Positions 1 to 11,527 of a DNA stretch of 64,000 nt are shown here, piece by piece. Positions within the stretch are counted from its first letter, which is position 1, and every line of letters begins with the position of its first letter. The notes under the pieces are model-generated. The model was not told the origin of the DNA. It ran no database searches and saw only the letters and a program-made list of their open reading frames with translations. This DNA comes from Verrucomicrobiota bacterium (lineage in GTDB: Bacteria; Verrucomicrobiota; Lentisphaeria; JABSQK01; JAJFLO01), in the NCBI GenBank assembly GCA_021772635.1, contig JAJFLP010000088.1:1-64000 (forward strand), written 5' to 3'. Both the position numbers and the translations under genes were made by a program.

Positions 1-62
1 TCTGCTCAAATAAACCGATTGGCTTGACTTCACATCTTAGTGAATGAAAATTCACTTTCACC
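1..62. repeat. Dispersed repeat R4, copy 1
   Basis: This stretch is closely similar to 31374-31435: both begin with tctgctcaaataa and continue through ccgatt, acatct and agtgaatga. Both copies are intergenic. Function is unknown. Confidence 0.6.
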
Positions 63-319
63 GTGGCGCCTTCTCCAATCGTCTTATTATGAACGAGTTA
101 AGTTCTCTCGCGACGAATCGCGTGAATTAATCAGGCTAGCCGGGGCTATTCTCGCCCGACTGCATCTGGCGTCTCACGGACTTTTCGACAAGGTCTGACG
201 AATTAGATTTCCTTACAGAGCGCCGTACCTTTATTATTAAAGATCGTTTACGATTACGCCCGACAGTTGTGACAATCGACACGCTGTGTGGTTTATCTGA
301 GAGGCACGAACTGCTATAA
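40..319 (+). pseudogene. Possible frameshifted remnant of a gene upstream of holA
   Basis: No intact gene is visible here. One frame is open from GTG 40 to TGA 196-198 and ends with a helix-like stretch containing RLAGAILARLHLASHG. The neighbouring frame then stays open to TAA 317-319, immediately before the holA start. Read together with a +1 shift near 196 they give about 90 residues. The ARLH stretch vaguely resembles lipopolysaccharide-kinase-like proteins, but this is too weak to name. The 5' side is cut by repeat R4. It could equally be non-coding. Confidence 0.25.
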
Positions 320-1474
320 TTGAGCAGGGAAAACTATTTAATTCAGCGATTAAAATCCTTTTGGCCTGTGTATTCAATATACTTAATAACCGGCGACGAC
401 GATGCTCGAATTCGTGCGGAAGCGAAGAAGCGGATCGAGCAGCTCAGCAAAACATCAGGGGACCAGTTCGCCCTCGAAGTCCACAAAGAATCCGATGACC
501 TTCTTCCTCAGCAGGTGATCGACGACGTTGTCATTTCCCTCTTGACCCCACCATTTTTAACTCCGCAGAAATTGATCTGGTTGCAGAATATTTCGTTTCT
601 ATCAGACGAGGGCGGTGACGCCGCGTTGCAAAAGCGCATACCATTAGCGTTAGCCTTCGCGAAGTTAGCGGAAACGATTGGCACCCACGATTCTGGAGAC
701 ATCATGTTGATTATCAGCGGCCCAGGTGCGGATCCGAAGAAGCGATTGTACAAGGCATGCAAAGAAAAGGGGAACGTCACATTTCTGACACAACCGAATT
801 TGCGAAAGAAACGTTGGCGGCAGGAAGTCAGTCAATTAATAGACGCGGAAGTTTCCGAGCATGGTATGCAACTTTCACGCGAGTCCAAAGAGTATCTGAT
901 CGATGTCGTAGGTGTTGACACAGGAAGAATAAAGAGCGAGGTTGAAAAGTTACACTGCTACGCTGGTAGTCAGGTAACCTTCGAGCAGGTGCGGGAGATT
1001 TGCGTGGGTAACCGTGAGGCGAATTACTTTGCGTTATCGAACGCTTTCGGCGAACGAAATATCAATTCGGTATTTAAGACGATCGCGCAATTGGTCGATC
1101 GGACGAAGGAATCTGAGTACATGATAATCGGACAAATCAGATTCTTAGCCGGTTTCTTTAACGAAATGCTGCAGGCTAAGTTGCTGATGACGTACCTGAA
1201 GATTCGATCTGGAGCAAATTTAACGCAAAGGGTCAAGGCGCTTGGAGCCCAAATTAAGCCGGAACTGAAAGGTGTTTCGATTTTATCAAAACCCGACTGG
1301 CAGGTTAAGAATGTTGCGGCCCAGGCATCCCGGTATTCCGGTCCCGAATTGGTACGGGCGATCGGTTTACTGGCGAAAGCCGACAAGAATCTTGTTTCAT
1401 CAACACTATCATCTCGTATGATCTTAGAGATGCTGGCAATTCAGATTGTCGGAAGTCCCCGAAAAGATCACTGA
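320..1474 (+). CDS. holA: DNA polymerase III delta subunit (HolA)
   Basis: HolA is the clamp-loader subunit that opens the beta sliding clamp during replisome loading in the cytoplasm. The 384-residue length fits the family. The N-terminus carries the characteristic PVYSIYLITGDDD stretch of the delta AAA+-like domain, which lacks a Walker A motif. An acidic helix region follows, and the C-terminal third (from about residue 220, ANYFALSNAFGERN) matches the helical collar domain typical of delta. The start is TTG at 320, directly after the TAA of the preceding open frame. No ATG gives a better N-terminus, so the start is moderately certain. The gene stands alone, followed by repeat R1. Confidence 0.85.
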   Translation: MSRENYLIQRLKSFWPVYSIYLITGDDDARIRAEAKKRIEQLSKTSGDQFALEVHKESDDLLPQQVIDDVVISLLTPPFLTPQKLIWLQNISFLSDEGGDAALQKRIPLALAFAKLAETIGTHDSGDIMLIISGPGADPKKRLYKACKEKGNVTFLTQPNLRKKRWRQEVSQLIDAEVSEHGMQLSRESKEYLIDVVGVDTGRIKSEVEKLHCYAGSQVTFEQVREICVGNREANYFALSNAFGERNINSVFKTIAQLVDRTKESEYMIIGQIRFLAGFFNEMLQAKLLMTYLKIRSGANLTQRVKALGAQIKPELKGVSILSKPDWQVKNVAAQASRYSGPELVRAIGLLAKADKNLVSSTLSSRMILEMLAIQIVGSPRKDH

Positions 1475-1493
1475 CCTATCGTTAGCTCGTGGC

Positions 1494-1586
1494 CTTTACT
1501 GATCGCGTTAGAGTTTTCGAATTATCGTTCGATATCTCATGCGTGGTAGTTTGAAGTCGTCCAAAAATTGTACTGCTTGCAGTATA
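1494..1586 (+). repeat. Modular intergenic repeat R1, short form
   Basis: This is the short form of the R1 family, with no inserted modules. The left end is degenerate (TTTACTGATCGCG). The inner palindrome is ATCGTTCGATATC, followed by TTGAAGTCGTCC and the right end TGTACTGCTTGCAGTATA. Confidence 0.75.
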
Positions 1587-1632
1587 TCCCAAAAATCGCA
1601 GTGTCTTCGAAATCCGCCGGGGAAAATGGAAC

Positions 1633-4600
1633 TTGATCGCTTCGCCGAAATTCAATAAATCGAAGACTTTCAGTCTATTTTTTTTTCTGATAGTCGGTTC
1701 GAGCGTATTGAGTCATGAAGGATCACCTTGTGCCACGACAGGGTTGCTCCCGATCAATGAGAATATGAATACCCGGATCGGGCCGCCTCCCGAATTTTTG
1801 GCGCAGCGTCAGCGCTCGCATATCGCTACGAATGCAACGATAGAGGTCACCTACACCGGTTTCTCGGCCGAGGGCCAGGCTGCTGTTCAGTATGCTGTTG
1901 ATATTTGGGCGTCACAGATTGCATCTCCAGTCGCGATAGAGATAATGGCTGTATTCGAACCACTGGTGGGCAATGTGCTGGGACGCGGGGGCTCGAATTT
2001 ATTGTACCGTGATTTCCCGAACGCGCCGCAGGCAGATACCTTTTACTCTTCAGCCCTCGCCAATAAGCTTGCGGGCGTCGATCTGTACCCCGACCGGCAC
2101 GATATCAACTTGGTGATCGATAGCGAGCGAAGTTGGTATTTCGGGACCGACGGCAATCCGTCGACGGGAACCTTTGATCTCGTAACAGTTGTTCTCCACG
2201 AAATCGGACATGGGTTGGGCTTCGCGGCATCAGTGGATGTTTCTGGATCCACCGGCTCGCTTAGCGTGCCTCCGCATATATTTGACCGTTTCGTTGCCAA
2301 CGGTTCCGGCACAGCGGTTGTTGACCTTGCGAATCCATCGACTGCCCTTGCTGACGAATTTATCAGCGACGATTTGTTCTTCACAGGAACTGCCGCAATA
2401 GCGGCGAACGGCGGGATCGATACACCGAAGTTATATGCACCAGCTCAATTCAATAAGGGCTCCAGTATTTCTCATTGGGATGAGGACACGTATCCGGTCC
2501 TTAATCCGAATTCGTTAATGACGCCGCAGCTTGGCATGGCGGAGGCAATTCATAGTCCGGGAAGCCTAACACTCGGAGCGTTTGAGGATATGGGGTGGGG
2601 ACTTGGGGTCACTGAGGCGACGGCGCAGTTCCATACACGAAACGAGTGGTTCGCGAATGTCCCGTTGAAATTCACGGATTTTTCCGTAGCAGCCGTTTCG
2701 TGGGCCTGGGATTTCGACGATGATGGTGGTGTCGATTCTACTGATCAGAATCCGACCTATACGTTCACGACCACAGGAAATCATACCGTGAAATTAACGA
2801 TCAACGGTAATTCCTCCCTGACACAGACGCAGATGATCGTCGTACTTCCCGAACCCGTAATACCATATACCAACGACTTCAATTCCGACGGTGGCGGTTT
2901 TTACTCTAAAGTGTTGCAATTTACGGATAACTCTGGAGATAAGAAGTGGGAGTGGGGCAGCGGAACGTCTGGTACGCTTTCCGGGGTTTTTAAGACTATC
3001 GAGGGTGATGGGAATTGGATGACGGGTTTGGCTGACGGACACGGATTTAATACGACTTACACGCTTGAAACACCGCCGTTCAGGTTTACGAATGGATCCG
3101 GCGCGTACGTCTTGACTTTTGAGTACCGAGCCGCGACCGGCGCGGATGCCGGGATGAATTTAGAGGTATCTACGGATGGTGGAACGACTTGGTCGTTGTT
3201 ACCCGATGACGCAGAAAAGGCGTCCGGCTGGTATAACACTGGCACCGTTGGCGGGCTTGACAACCAGCCAGGGTGGACTGGGATGAATACGACGGTTTTT
3301 GAGGCTTCCTACGACGTGAGTGAGTTTGTTGGGATCGCTGATATACGATTCCGGCACGTATTCGGCGCGTTGGGTTCATCGAGCGCAGGCGTTCAGATCG
3401 ACAATTTCGCGATATCCTTTACCCCTGCGGCGGCGGATTTCCAGGTTCTGGATGAATGGGTTGCCAATCGACCGCTCCGGTTTACTGACGCCTCAGTAAA
3501 ACCGACTTCATGGCGCTGGGATTTCGATAATAATGGCACGGTCGATGCTATCACCCAGAACCCGGTTCACCATTTCAATGCGCCGGGCGTATATACATCG
3601 AAGCTAACCATAAACAACGACCCGACCCTCACCTCTATCAGTACTGTAACAATTCTACCCGAACCATTGATCCCATATGCCAATAATTTTGATGACGACG
3701 GCGGCGGATTCCTCCCGAGTGTTTTATCAGGGAGCGGCGGAAACTGGGAGAGAGGTACTGGTGTCGGGAAGCCTAATTTCAACGGGGACTTCAGTATAAT
3801 TGAAGGTACGGCGAGTTGGATGACGAACTTGACGGGGGGGCACGGTTTCAACACCCAGTACGTCCTTGAAACCCCGGCATTTTCACTCGACGGCGGTGCC
3901 GGCGACTATTTTATCCAGTTCGATTACCGAGGCGCGGTCGGTACTACGGATGAATCCGGAACGGATCGTGAAGGTATGAACCTTGAATATTCGACCGACG
4001 GTGGTGATTCCTGGAACGTTCTGGGGGGAACACAAATCAGCGACCCGAACGCTGAATCCCATTGGTATACCCACGCGATGATACCGGGGTTAGATGATAT
4101 GGTTCCAGGGGATGATCCCGGCTGGTTTAAGGCGGAATTTACGATATTTAACGCGAAATATAAAATTAACTCTTTTATAGGCGAATCCGACATTCTTTTC
4201 CGCTTTAAGTTTGGTGCTACGAATTTCATTATTGACGGCTTCCAGGTCGATAACTTCATGATAACCGGCGCACCCCTGCCGCCAGCTATTTCGGTGCAGG
4301 CGGACAAGGTGATCAGCTCAGAGGGGGACGCCGAAACAGTCGCATTTAATGTTCGCCTTAACATCGCAAGCGCAGACACAGTCACAGTTTCTTATGCGAT
4401 CACCGGCGACGCAGAATTATCTACCGACTACAAAAACGACGTGACCGGAGATTTCAGCGCTGCCACAGGCGGCACGATTACATTTGCGGCCGGTCAGCAG
4501 TTGAAAACAGTGAAGTTTCAGGTTGAAAATGATACGGTTTATGAGCCGGATGATGAGACTGTCACGATCACGTTGTCGACTCCGAATATGGCGTCCATCC

Positions 4601-6159
4601 GATTATCACAGGCAACGCACGTGATAGTAGACGATGACGTGGCGAATCCGCCAGTCGTAACGACCACGGCGTCTGAGTTGGAGTATACGGAAAACGATGG
4701 ACCTGTCGTAATCGACGATGGCGTTACAGTGGCGGCGGGTGATGTTACAACCTTGACTGGTGCGAGCGTATCGGTATCGGTGAACCACGTTTCGACTGAA
4801 GATGTCCTGGAATTTTCGAACACGGCCGAAATAACCGGGAGTTTCAGTTCCGTTACCGGCGAATTGTTGTTGTCTGGGGATGACAGCGCTGCAGGTTACC
4901 AGGCGGCATTGAGGACGGTGACTTACAGGAATACGAGCGACAGCCCGAACGTGTCGCCACGGACAATAACCTTTTCTGTATCAGCCGGTTTGGGAACCGG
5001 CTCTGATACACGTGAGATTACCATCATCGCGGCGAACGATCTGCCGACAGCCTCGGACAGCGCAATTACGACGATCGAGGACTCCGCGTACTCGTTTACG
5101 ATTACGGACTTCAATTTCGATGACCCGGACATTGGTGATACCCTAAGCTCAGTCGAGATCACGACTGTGCCTGCCGGTGATGCGCTAAAGCTGAATGATA
5201 GTGTGGTTCAGGCGTTGGATATCATTTCCGGGGCCTCGATCGATAGCGGTCAACTGACGTTTCATCCGTCAGACAATGATTACGGATCGCCCTATGCAAC
5301 GTTTACGTTCCGGGTTTCCGATGGCGTCGCCTTTAGCAGCGCGGTTGCAACGATGACCGTTAATGTGACAGCCGGCAATGATCCGCCTAATAACACGACG
5401 GCTCCGAGTATAAGTGGTACACCGCGATTGAACGAAACACTGACTGCTGCAATGGGGGTCTGGAACGATAATACTGATTTAATTCCCGGAATGCTTACGT
5501 TCAGTTATCAATGGCAGCGTGCCGATGACGATTCAGGGACGAATACCAGTGATATAGGAGAGGCTAGCGCTGGGAATTACCAGTTGTCAACGGACGATAT
5601 AGGGAAGGCGCTTCGAGTAAATGTCACTGCAACTGATGACGGCGAGGGGACGCCGTTGAGTAGTGCTACGACAGCGGCCTCTCCCTATGTAACTGTCGAG
5701 ACGGTAAACGTCGACGTACAATTGTTCCCGGGATGGAATCTCGTCTCCACACCGATTACCTTGATTACTCCACAGATCACGTCGTTCCTTGCCGGAATAG
5801 CATTGGATTCGGTTGTCAATACCGGAGCTGTCTGGGTCTGGCAGGGCGATCGATTTGAGGTGGCCTCAAACTTTGAACCTGGTTACGGGTATTGGTTATA
5901 CAGTAGTGCAACTGAAAATCTTATTTTTACGGGGAATGTTCTTGCTGCTAATCAGCAATCATCGACTCTGTTGCGCGGTTGGAACCTGTTCGGGAGTAAG
6001 AATATACAGACCGTTAAGTATCCGGGCGCAGACGCTGTTGGCGGTGCTTGGGGATGGGATAACGAGAATAAGGGATATATCCTCACCGATAGCCTCGAGC
6101 CAGGGCGCGGTTTTTGGGTATACTTAAGATCACCGAGTACCGTTACGTTGATGCCGTAA
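1633..6159 (+). CDS. Secreted multidomain metalloprotease-like protein (PKD, Calx-beta, cadherin-like, C-terminal GWNL module)
   Basis: This is a 1508-residue exported protein. Residues 1-28 form a signal peptide. A putative zinc-peptidase domain follows, with HEIGHGLGF at 189-197; a later SISHWD and an NSLMTP Met-turn-like stretch could complete the site. Residues about 330-600 and 600-880 are two copies of a unit made of a PKD domain (WAWDFDDDG / WRWDFDNNG) and a jelly-roll domain ending in QIDNF/QVDNF. A Calx-beta domain lies near 885-985 and cadherin-like repeats near 1000-1300. The end (about 1365-1508) is two GWNL repeats, also found at the end of the protein at 61027. The TTG start at 1633 is chosen because the signal peptide begins there; the nearby ATG at 1626 is in another frame. 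The substrate is unknown, and cell-surface or extracellular location is inferred. Confidence 0.75.
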   Translation: MIASPKFNKSKTFSLFFFLIVGSSVLSHEGSPCATTGLLPINENMNTRIGPPPEFLAQRQRSHIATNATIEVTYTGFSAEGQAAVQYAVDIWASQIASPVAIEIMAVFEPLVGNVLGRGGSNLLYRDFPNAPQADTFYSSALANKLAGVDLYPDRHDINLVIDSERSWYFGTDGNPSTGTFDLVTVVLHEIGHGLGFAASVDVSGSTGSLSVPPHIFDRFVANGSGTAVVDLANPSTALADEFISDDLFFTGTAAIAANGGIDTPKLYAPAQFNKGSSISHWDEDTYPVLNPNSLMTPQLGMAEAIHSPGSLTLGAFEDMGWGLGVTEATAQFHTRNEWFANVPLKFTDFSVAAVSWAWDFDDDGGVDSTDQNPTYTFTTTGNHTVKLTINGNSSLTQTQMIVVLPEPVIPYTNDFNSDGGGFYSKVLQFTDNSGDKKWEWGSGTSGTLSGVFKTIEGDGNWMTGLADGHGFNTTYTLETPPFRFTNGSGAYVLTFEYRAATGADAGMNLEVSTDGGTTWSLLPDDAEKASGWYNTGTVGGLDNQPGWTGMNTTVFEASYDVSEFVGIADIRFRHVFGALGSSSAGVQIDNFAISFTPAAADFQVLDEWVANRPLRFTDASVKPTSWRWDFDNNGTVDAITQNPVHHFNAPGVYTSKLTINNDPTLTSISTVTILPEPLIPYANNFDDDGGGFLPSVLSGSGGNWERGTGVGKPNFNGDFSIIEGTASWMTNLTGGHGFNTQYVLETPAFSLDGGAGDYFIQFDYRGAVGTTDESGTDREGMNLEYSTDGGDSWNVLGGTQISDPNAESHWYTHAMIPGLDDMVPGDDPGWFKAEFTIFNAKYKINSFIGESDILFRFKFGATNFIIDGFQVDNFMITGAPLPPAISVQADKVISSEGDAETVAFNVRLNIASADTVTVSYAITGDAELSTDYKNDVTGDFSAATGGTITFAAGQQLKTVKFQVENDTVYEPDDETVTITLSTPNMASIRLSQATHVIVDDDVANPPVVTTTASELEYTENDGPVVIDDGVTVAAGDVTTLTGASVSVSVNHVSTEDVLEFSNTAEITGSFSSVTGELLLSGDDSAAGYQAALRTVTYRNTSDSPNVSPRTITFSVSAGLGTGSDTREITIIAANDLPTASDSAITTIEDSAYSFTITDFNFDDPDIGDTLSSVEITTVPAGDALKLNDSVVQALDIISGASIDSGQLTFHPSDNDYGSPYATFTFRVSDGVAFSSAVATMTVNVTAGNDPPNNTTAPSISGTPRLNETLTAAMGVWNDNTDLIPGMLTFSYQWQRADDDSGTNTSDIGEASAGNYQLSTDDIGKALRVNVTATDDGEGTPLSSATTAASPYVTVETVNVDVQLFPGWNLVSTPITLITPQITSFLAGIALDSVVNTGAVWVWQGDRFEVASNFEPGYGYWLYSSATENLIFTGNVLAANQQSSTLLRGWNLFGSKNIQTVKYPGADAVGGAWGWDNENKGYILTDSLEPGRGFWVYLRSPSTVTLMP

Positions 6160-6181
6160 TATTTCCTTGCAAGTACGCGGT

Positions 6182-6362
6182 TAGCCTGCATTATGCACAA
6201 ATTTCGTCATGAGATTGCGTAGCTTGCTTTAGATCAAAGAGTTATTGAAGTTGCCGGGACGAAAAAATATTGGAATATTTTGAGATCCGGCGTTCTTTGT
6301 AACTCGTTTATATGAAATAAGATACGCATTTGCAATAGAAAGTTTATGCATAATGCAGGCTA
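6182..6362 (+). mobile_element. MITE-like element R5, copy A
   Basis: A 181-bp element with inverted ends: TAGCCTGCATTATGCA at the left and TGCATAATGCAGGCTA at the right. It encodes nothing. Its centre (ttgccgggacgaaaaaat, then ttctttgtaactcg) recurs inverted in copy B at 45285-45459. It fits a non-autonomous transposable element; the mobilising enzyme is not in the window. Confidence 0.7.
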
Positions 6363-6399
6363 GGCCGGTGGTACTTAGTTCGAGAAAATAGCCTATTTC

Positions 6400-6431
6400 A
6401 ACCTTGAACCCAGAACCTTGAACCCAGAACC

Positions 6432-6438
<7 letters not shown>
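6400..6438. repeat. Short-word tandem repeat (aaccttgaacccag)
   Basis: About three units of a 14-bp word run directly into the GTG start of bioA and replace any obvious ribosome binding site. Confidence 0.7.
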
Positions 6439-8547
<2,109 letters not shown>

Positions 8548-8556
8548 GACTGAAAG

Positions 8557-8690
8557 TATACCGCAAGCGGTACGATTTTCGGTCCGGATTACCCGAGACT
8601 CTCGCTTATGCGGAGACGACTTCAAATTGATTTCGTAAGAGACTCCGAACGGTTTTTCGTCCCGCATGCGGGATGAAGAGGTCCGGTATA
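8557..8690 (-). repeat. Modular intergenic repeat R1 with inner module
   Basis: Inverted copy of R1 between bioD and bioB. It begins TATACCGCAAGCGGTAC and ends CCGGTATA. It carries one inserted hairpin module (gtccggattacccgagactc, then cttatgcggaga) at the GTCGTC site and a second palindrome, cccgcatgcggg, near the other site. The remaining DNA to bioB (8691-8890) shows nothing further that I recognise. Confidence 0.75.
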
Positions 8691-8890
8691 ATTATGACGT
8701 GACGGCCCACAAGGACTTGTATTGAAGTGTGGGGTTAATTGCGCCGGTGTCTTTAAAAAATGCGGCTGCATGCAGTTCTGGCTTCACCCGCATATCAGGT
8801 GGAGCTAGTTGTCCCATTAGGGCCGAGGTTGGAAGTTGAGTGATGCCTGGTTCCGGACAGGTCTTAAACTATCGTTGAGGGAAAAATACT

Positions 8891-9910
8891 ATGATTACCG
8901 AAACCGCCCCGACTACCGAGTCGTCGGAATTATCCCAGTGGGAGCGATTCGCGGAGGTCGCGCTACGAGGGGACCTATTACCGAAGAGCGAGGCGCTGTC
9001 CGTTATACAGGCTGATGACGACGAACTTCTCGCGATTTTACATGCTGCCTTTCGTGTCCGCAGACGATTTTACGGTAAGAAAGTAAAACTGAATTTGCTC
9101 ATTAACGCGAAAAGCGGTCACTGTCCGGAGGACTGCCACTATTGTTCACAGTCAATCATTTCCAAGGCTGATATCAGCAAATATCCGTCATGTGATAAGG
9201 GTACAATCGTGGACGGTGCACGGGACGCGATGGAGCGAAAAGCAGGGACATATTGTATCGTCGCCAGCGGTCGCGGCCCGACGAATCGGGAACTGGAACA
9301 TGTGATCGATGCCGTAAAAGAGATTAAAGAGACCATGCCGCTTAAGATTTGCGCATGCCTGGGGATTTTAAAAGATGGACAGGCGGCTAAATTGAAGGCC
9401 GCCGGCGTTGATCGGTACAACCACAATATTAATACCAGCGCCAGCAATTTTGACAAGATAACGACGACGCACACTTACGATGATAGGGTCGAAACGGTTG
9501 AAAAAGTTAAAGCCGTCGGGATCTCACCATGTTCTGGAATCATTGTCGGAATGGGCGAAACCGATGAACAGATTATCGAAATGGCGTACTCATTGCGCGA
9601 AATAGATGCTGACTCTATCCCCGTCAATTTTCTGTACCCTATTGACGGTACGCCGTTGGCCGGACGTAACGAACTCACTCCTCAGAAATGCCTTAAAGTT
9701 CTCGCGTTATTTCGCTTCATTTGTCCGACCAAAGAAATCCGGGCTTCCGGGGGAAGGGAATTGAATTTGCGGTCGTTACAAGCGCTCGCGTTGTATGCGG
9801 CCAATTCAATATTTATTGGGGACTATCTCACCACTGACGGTCAAGATGATTCGGAAGATCTTAAGATGATCGCTGACCTCGGCTTCGAAATCGAAGAGTG
9901 CGCGGTTTAG
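8891..9910 (+). CDS. bioB: Biotin synthase (BioB), radical SAM
   Basis: BioB inserts sulphur into dethiobiotin to make biotin. It uses a 4Fe-4S cluster, SAM and a sacrificial Fe-S cluster, and releases 5'-deoxyadenosine. The radical-SAM motif CPEDCHYC is at Cys78, Cys82 and Cys85. The sequences YNHNINTS and GIIVGMGET are typical of the family, and the 339-residue length fits. Start ATG 8891 has a purine-rich site (gaggga) 7 bases upstream. It is separated from bioD by 343 bp carrying R1, so it may have its own promoter. A near-perfect palindrome follows the stop. Confidence 0.95.
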   Translation: MITETAPTTESSELSQWERFAEVALRGDLLPKSEALSVIQADDDELLAILHAAFRVRRRFYGKKVKLNLLINAKSGHCPEDCHYCSQSIISKADISKYPSCDKGTIVDGARDAMERKAGTYCIVASGRGPTNRELEHVIDAVKEIKETMPLKICACLGILKDGQAAKLKAAGVDRYNHNINTSASNFDKITTTHTYDDRVETVEKVKAVGISPCSGIIVGMGETDEQIIEMAYSLREIDADSIPVNFLYPIDGTPLAGRNELTPQKCLKVLALFRFICPTKEIRASGGRELNLRSLQALALYAANSIFIGDYLTTDGQDDSEDLKMIADLGFEIEECAV

Positions 9911-9954
9911 ACTGATCTCATGGTTTAGCGCAACGGGGCAACTTTGTGCAGTAG

Positions 9955-10013
9955 CTAGTGTGCCGTCTCATAAATAACTCGAAATTCGAGTTATTTATGA
10001 GACAGCACACTAG
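9955..10013. repeat. 59-nt near-perfect palindrome
   Basis: Two 29-nt arms beginning CTAGTGTGC and reaching AACTCGAA, with a 1-nt centre and one mismatch. It lies 45 bp after bioB and could fold as a very strong hairpin, but no T-run follows, so terminator function is uncertain. Its right edge shares bases with MITE R2. Confidence 0.8.
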
Positions 10014-10144
10014 TTTCTGTCCTGAAATAGAAAAGTAGCGCGGTCATTCCTGACTGCGTAGGTGTTTTTTACTCAGCCAAGAATGGCCGAGCTACTTTTG
10101 ACTCGCCAGATCAACACGAATCGGCTATTTCAGGACAAGAACTA
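10011..10144 (+). mobile_element. MITE-like element R2, copy 1
   Basis: A 134-bp element with inverted ends TAGTTTCTGTCCTGAAATAG and CTATTTCAGGACAAGAACTA (right end slightly diverged). The inner part contains aaaagtagcgcggtcattcc and gagctactttt and is matched at 27784-27957. It is non-coding and lies between bioB and bioF. Confidence 0.75.
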
Positions 10145-10260
10145 GGTACGATTTCAACACTCCTAAACTCGCTTGACCCTAGTCCAGTTTTCTATTGATT
10201 GAAGCGTCAAAATGACGCATCGATACTCCGTAAAAGGTCGGAGAGCTGGATGAAGGTGGT

Positions 10261-10290
10261 CGCAAATCGCAAATCGCAAATCGCAAATCC
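10261..10290. repeat. Heptamer tandem repeat (CGCAAAT)4
   Basis: Four exact copies of a 7-bp word end 6 bp before the GTG start of bioF, in the position of the 5' untranslated region. Confidence 0.85.
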
Positions 10291-10296
10291 TTCCCT

Positions 10297-11481
10297 GTGT
10301 CATCTATCCCAAAGCCCGAACGACGGTCCCGATTCGACTGGATCGCCGACGAACTTACTGAATTACGGAACCAGTCACTTTATCGCTCGCTTCGAGACGC
10401 AACACCGTTGAAGAACGGGAAGTTACTTTGCGACGGGCGTGAAGTTTTAAACTTGTGTTCCAATAACTATCTCGGAATCAGCGACGATCTTGACCCTTTA
10501 TCAGTCGCAAACGCTAGTGAGATGGTCGGAGCAACTGCCTCTCGACTTATCGTCGGAAATCATCCGTCCTTCGGGAAGCTTGAACAAACGATAGCTGAAC
10601 TGAAAGGTGCAGAAGCTGCTTTGGTATTCAGCACCGGGTATATGGCGAATATCGGCGTCATTCCGGCGATCTCGGGATCCGGGGATATCGTCTACAGCGA
10701 TCGATTGAATCACGCGAGTATAATCGACGGTATTCGCTTGAGCGGCGCGAAACTTGTGCGCTATCGTCACAACAACCCGGATGACCTCAAGCGACTACTG
10801 GAAAAGGAAACTTCGTATAGACGAAAGTTGATCGTTACGGAGAGTCTGTTTAGTATGGATGGCGATATCGCACCGTTGGAGCGGATCGTCGATTTGAAAA
10901 ATACCTACGGTGCTACCTTAATGGTCGACGAAGCTCACAGTAGCGGTGTTTATGGAGAGTATGGTGCCGGACTTGTAAACGAACTTCAGCTCGTTGACGA
11001 TGTCGAAGTACAAATGGGAACGTTTAGCAAGGCGTACGGATGTTTCGGCGCATACGTGGCCGGCGATCAACGACTGATAGATTATCTAGTTAACAAGGCG
11101 CGAAGTTTTATTTATACGACCGGATTGCCACCGATTATCAACGCGTTGAATACGCAAGCGGTCGAGATCGCGAAGAAGGATAATTGGCGGCGAATTCAGC
11201 TTCACGAAAATGCGCTTTTTTTTCGCGGCCAATTGCGAAAGTCTAATCTGGACGTCGGGCAGAGTCAGTCGCAAATCGTTCCACTGATGGTCGGGGATGA
11301 TGAGAAATCGATGGTGATCAGCCAGAGGTTGTTCGATAACGGGATTGCAGCGGTTGCTATTCGTCCGCCGACAGTCCCCAAGAACTCCTCGCGACTAAGA
11401 TTTTCCCTCATGGCGACGCACGATCGTAGCGACCTTGAACGAGCGGTAGAAATTATTGCAGAGACGGTTGGGGATGTCTGA
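10297..11481 (+). CDS. bioF: 8-amino-7-oxononanoate synthase (BioF) or related alpha-oxoamine synthase
   Basis: BioF condenses pimeloyl thioester with alanine to give 8-amino-7-oxononanoate, the first committed ring-forming step of biotin synthesis. This PLP fold-type I enzyme of 394 residues shows NLCSNNYLG, VDEAHSSGVYG and the PLP lysine in GTFSKAYGCFG (Lys245). The family includes 2-amino-3-ketobutyrate CoA ligase, which is hard to separate by motif. The biotin gene context favours BioF. Start GTG 10297 follows a heptamer repeat with no clear ribosome binding site. No bioC, bioH or bioW is in the window, so the pimeloyl donor route is unknown. Confidence 0.85.
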   Translation: MSSIPKPERRSRFDWIADELTELRNQSLYRSLRDATPLKNGKLLCDGREVLNLCSNNYLGISDDLDPLSVANASEMVGATASRLIVGNHPSFGKLEQTIAELKGAEAALVFSTGYMANIGVIPAISGSGDIVYSDRLNHASIIDGIRLSGAKLVRYRHNNPDDLKRLLEKETSYRRKLIVTESLFSMDGDIAPLERIVDLKNTYGATLMVDEAHSSGVYGEYGAGLVNELQLVDDVEVQMGTFSKAYGCFGAYVAGDQRLIDYLVNKARSFIYTTGLPPIINALNTQAVEIAKKDNWRRIQLHENALFFRGQLRKSNLDVGQSQSQIVPLMVGDDEKSMVISQRLFDNGIAAVAIRPPTVPKNSSRLRFSLMATHDRSDLERAVEIIAETVGDV

Positions 11482-11527
11482 CTGCTTGCAACTTGGCATC
11501 AAAGCGGTCTTTAGACTTGAGGCAATG

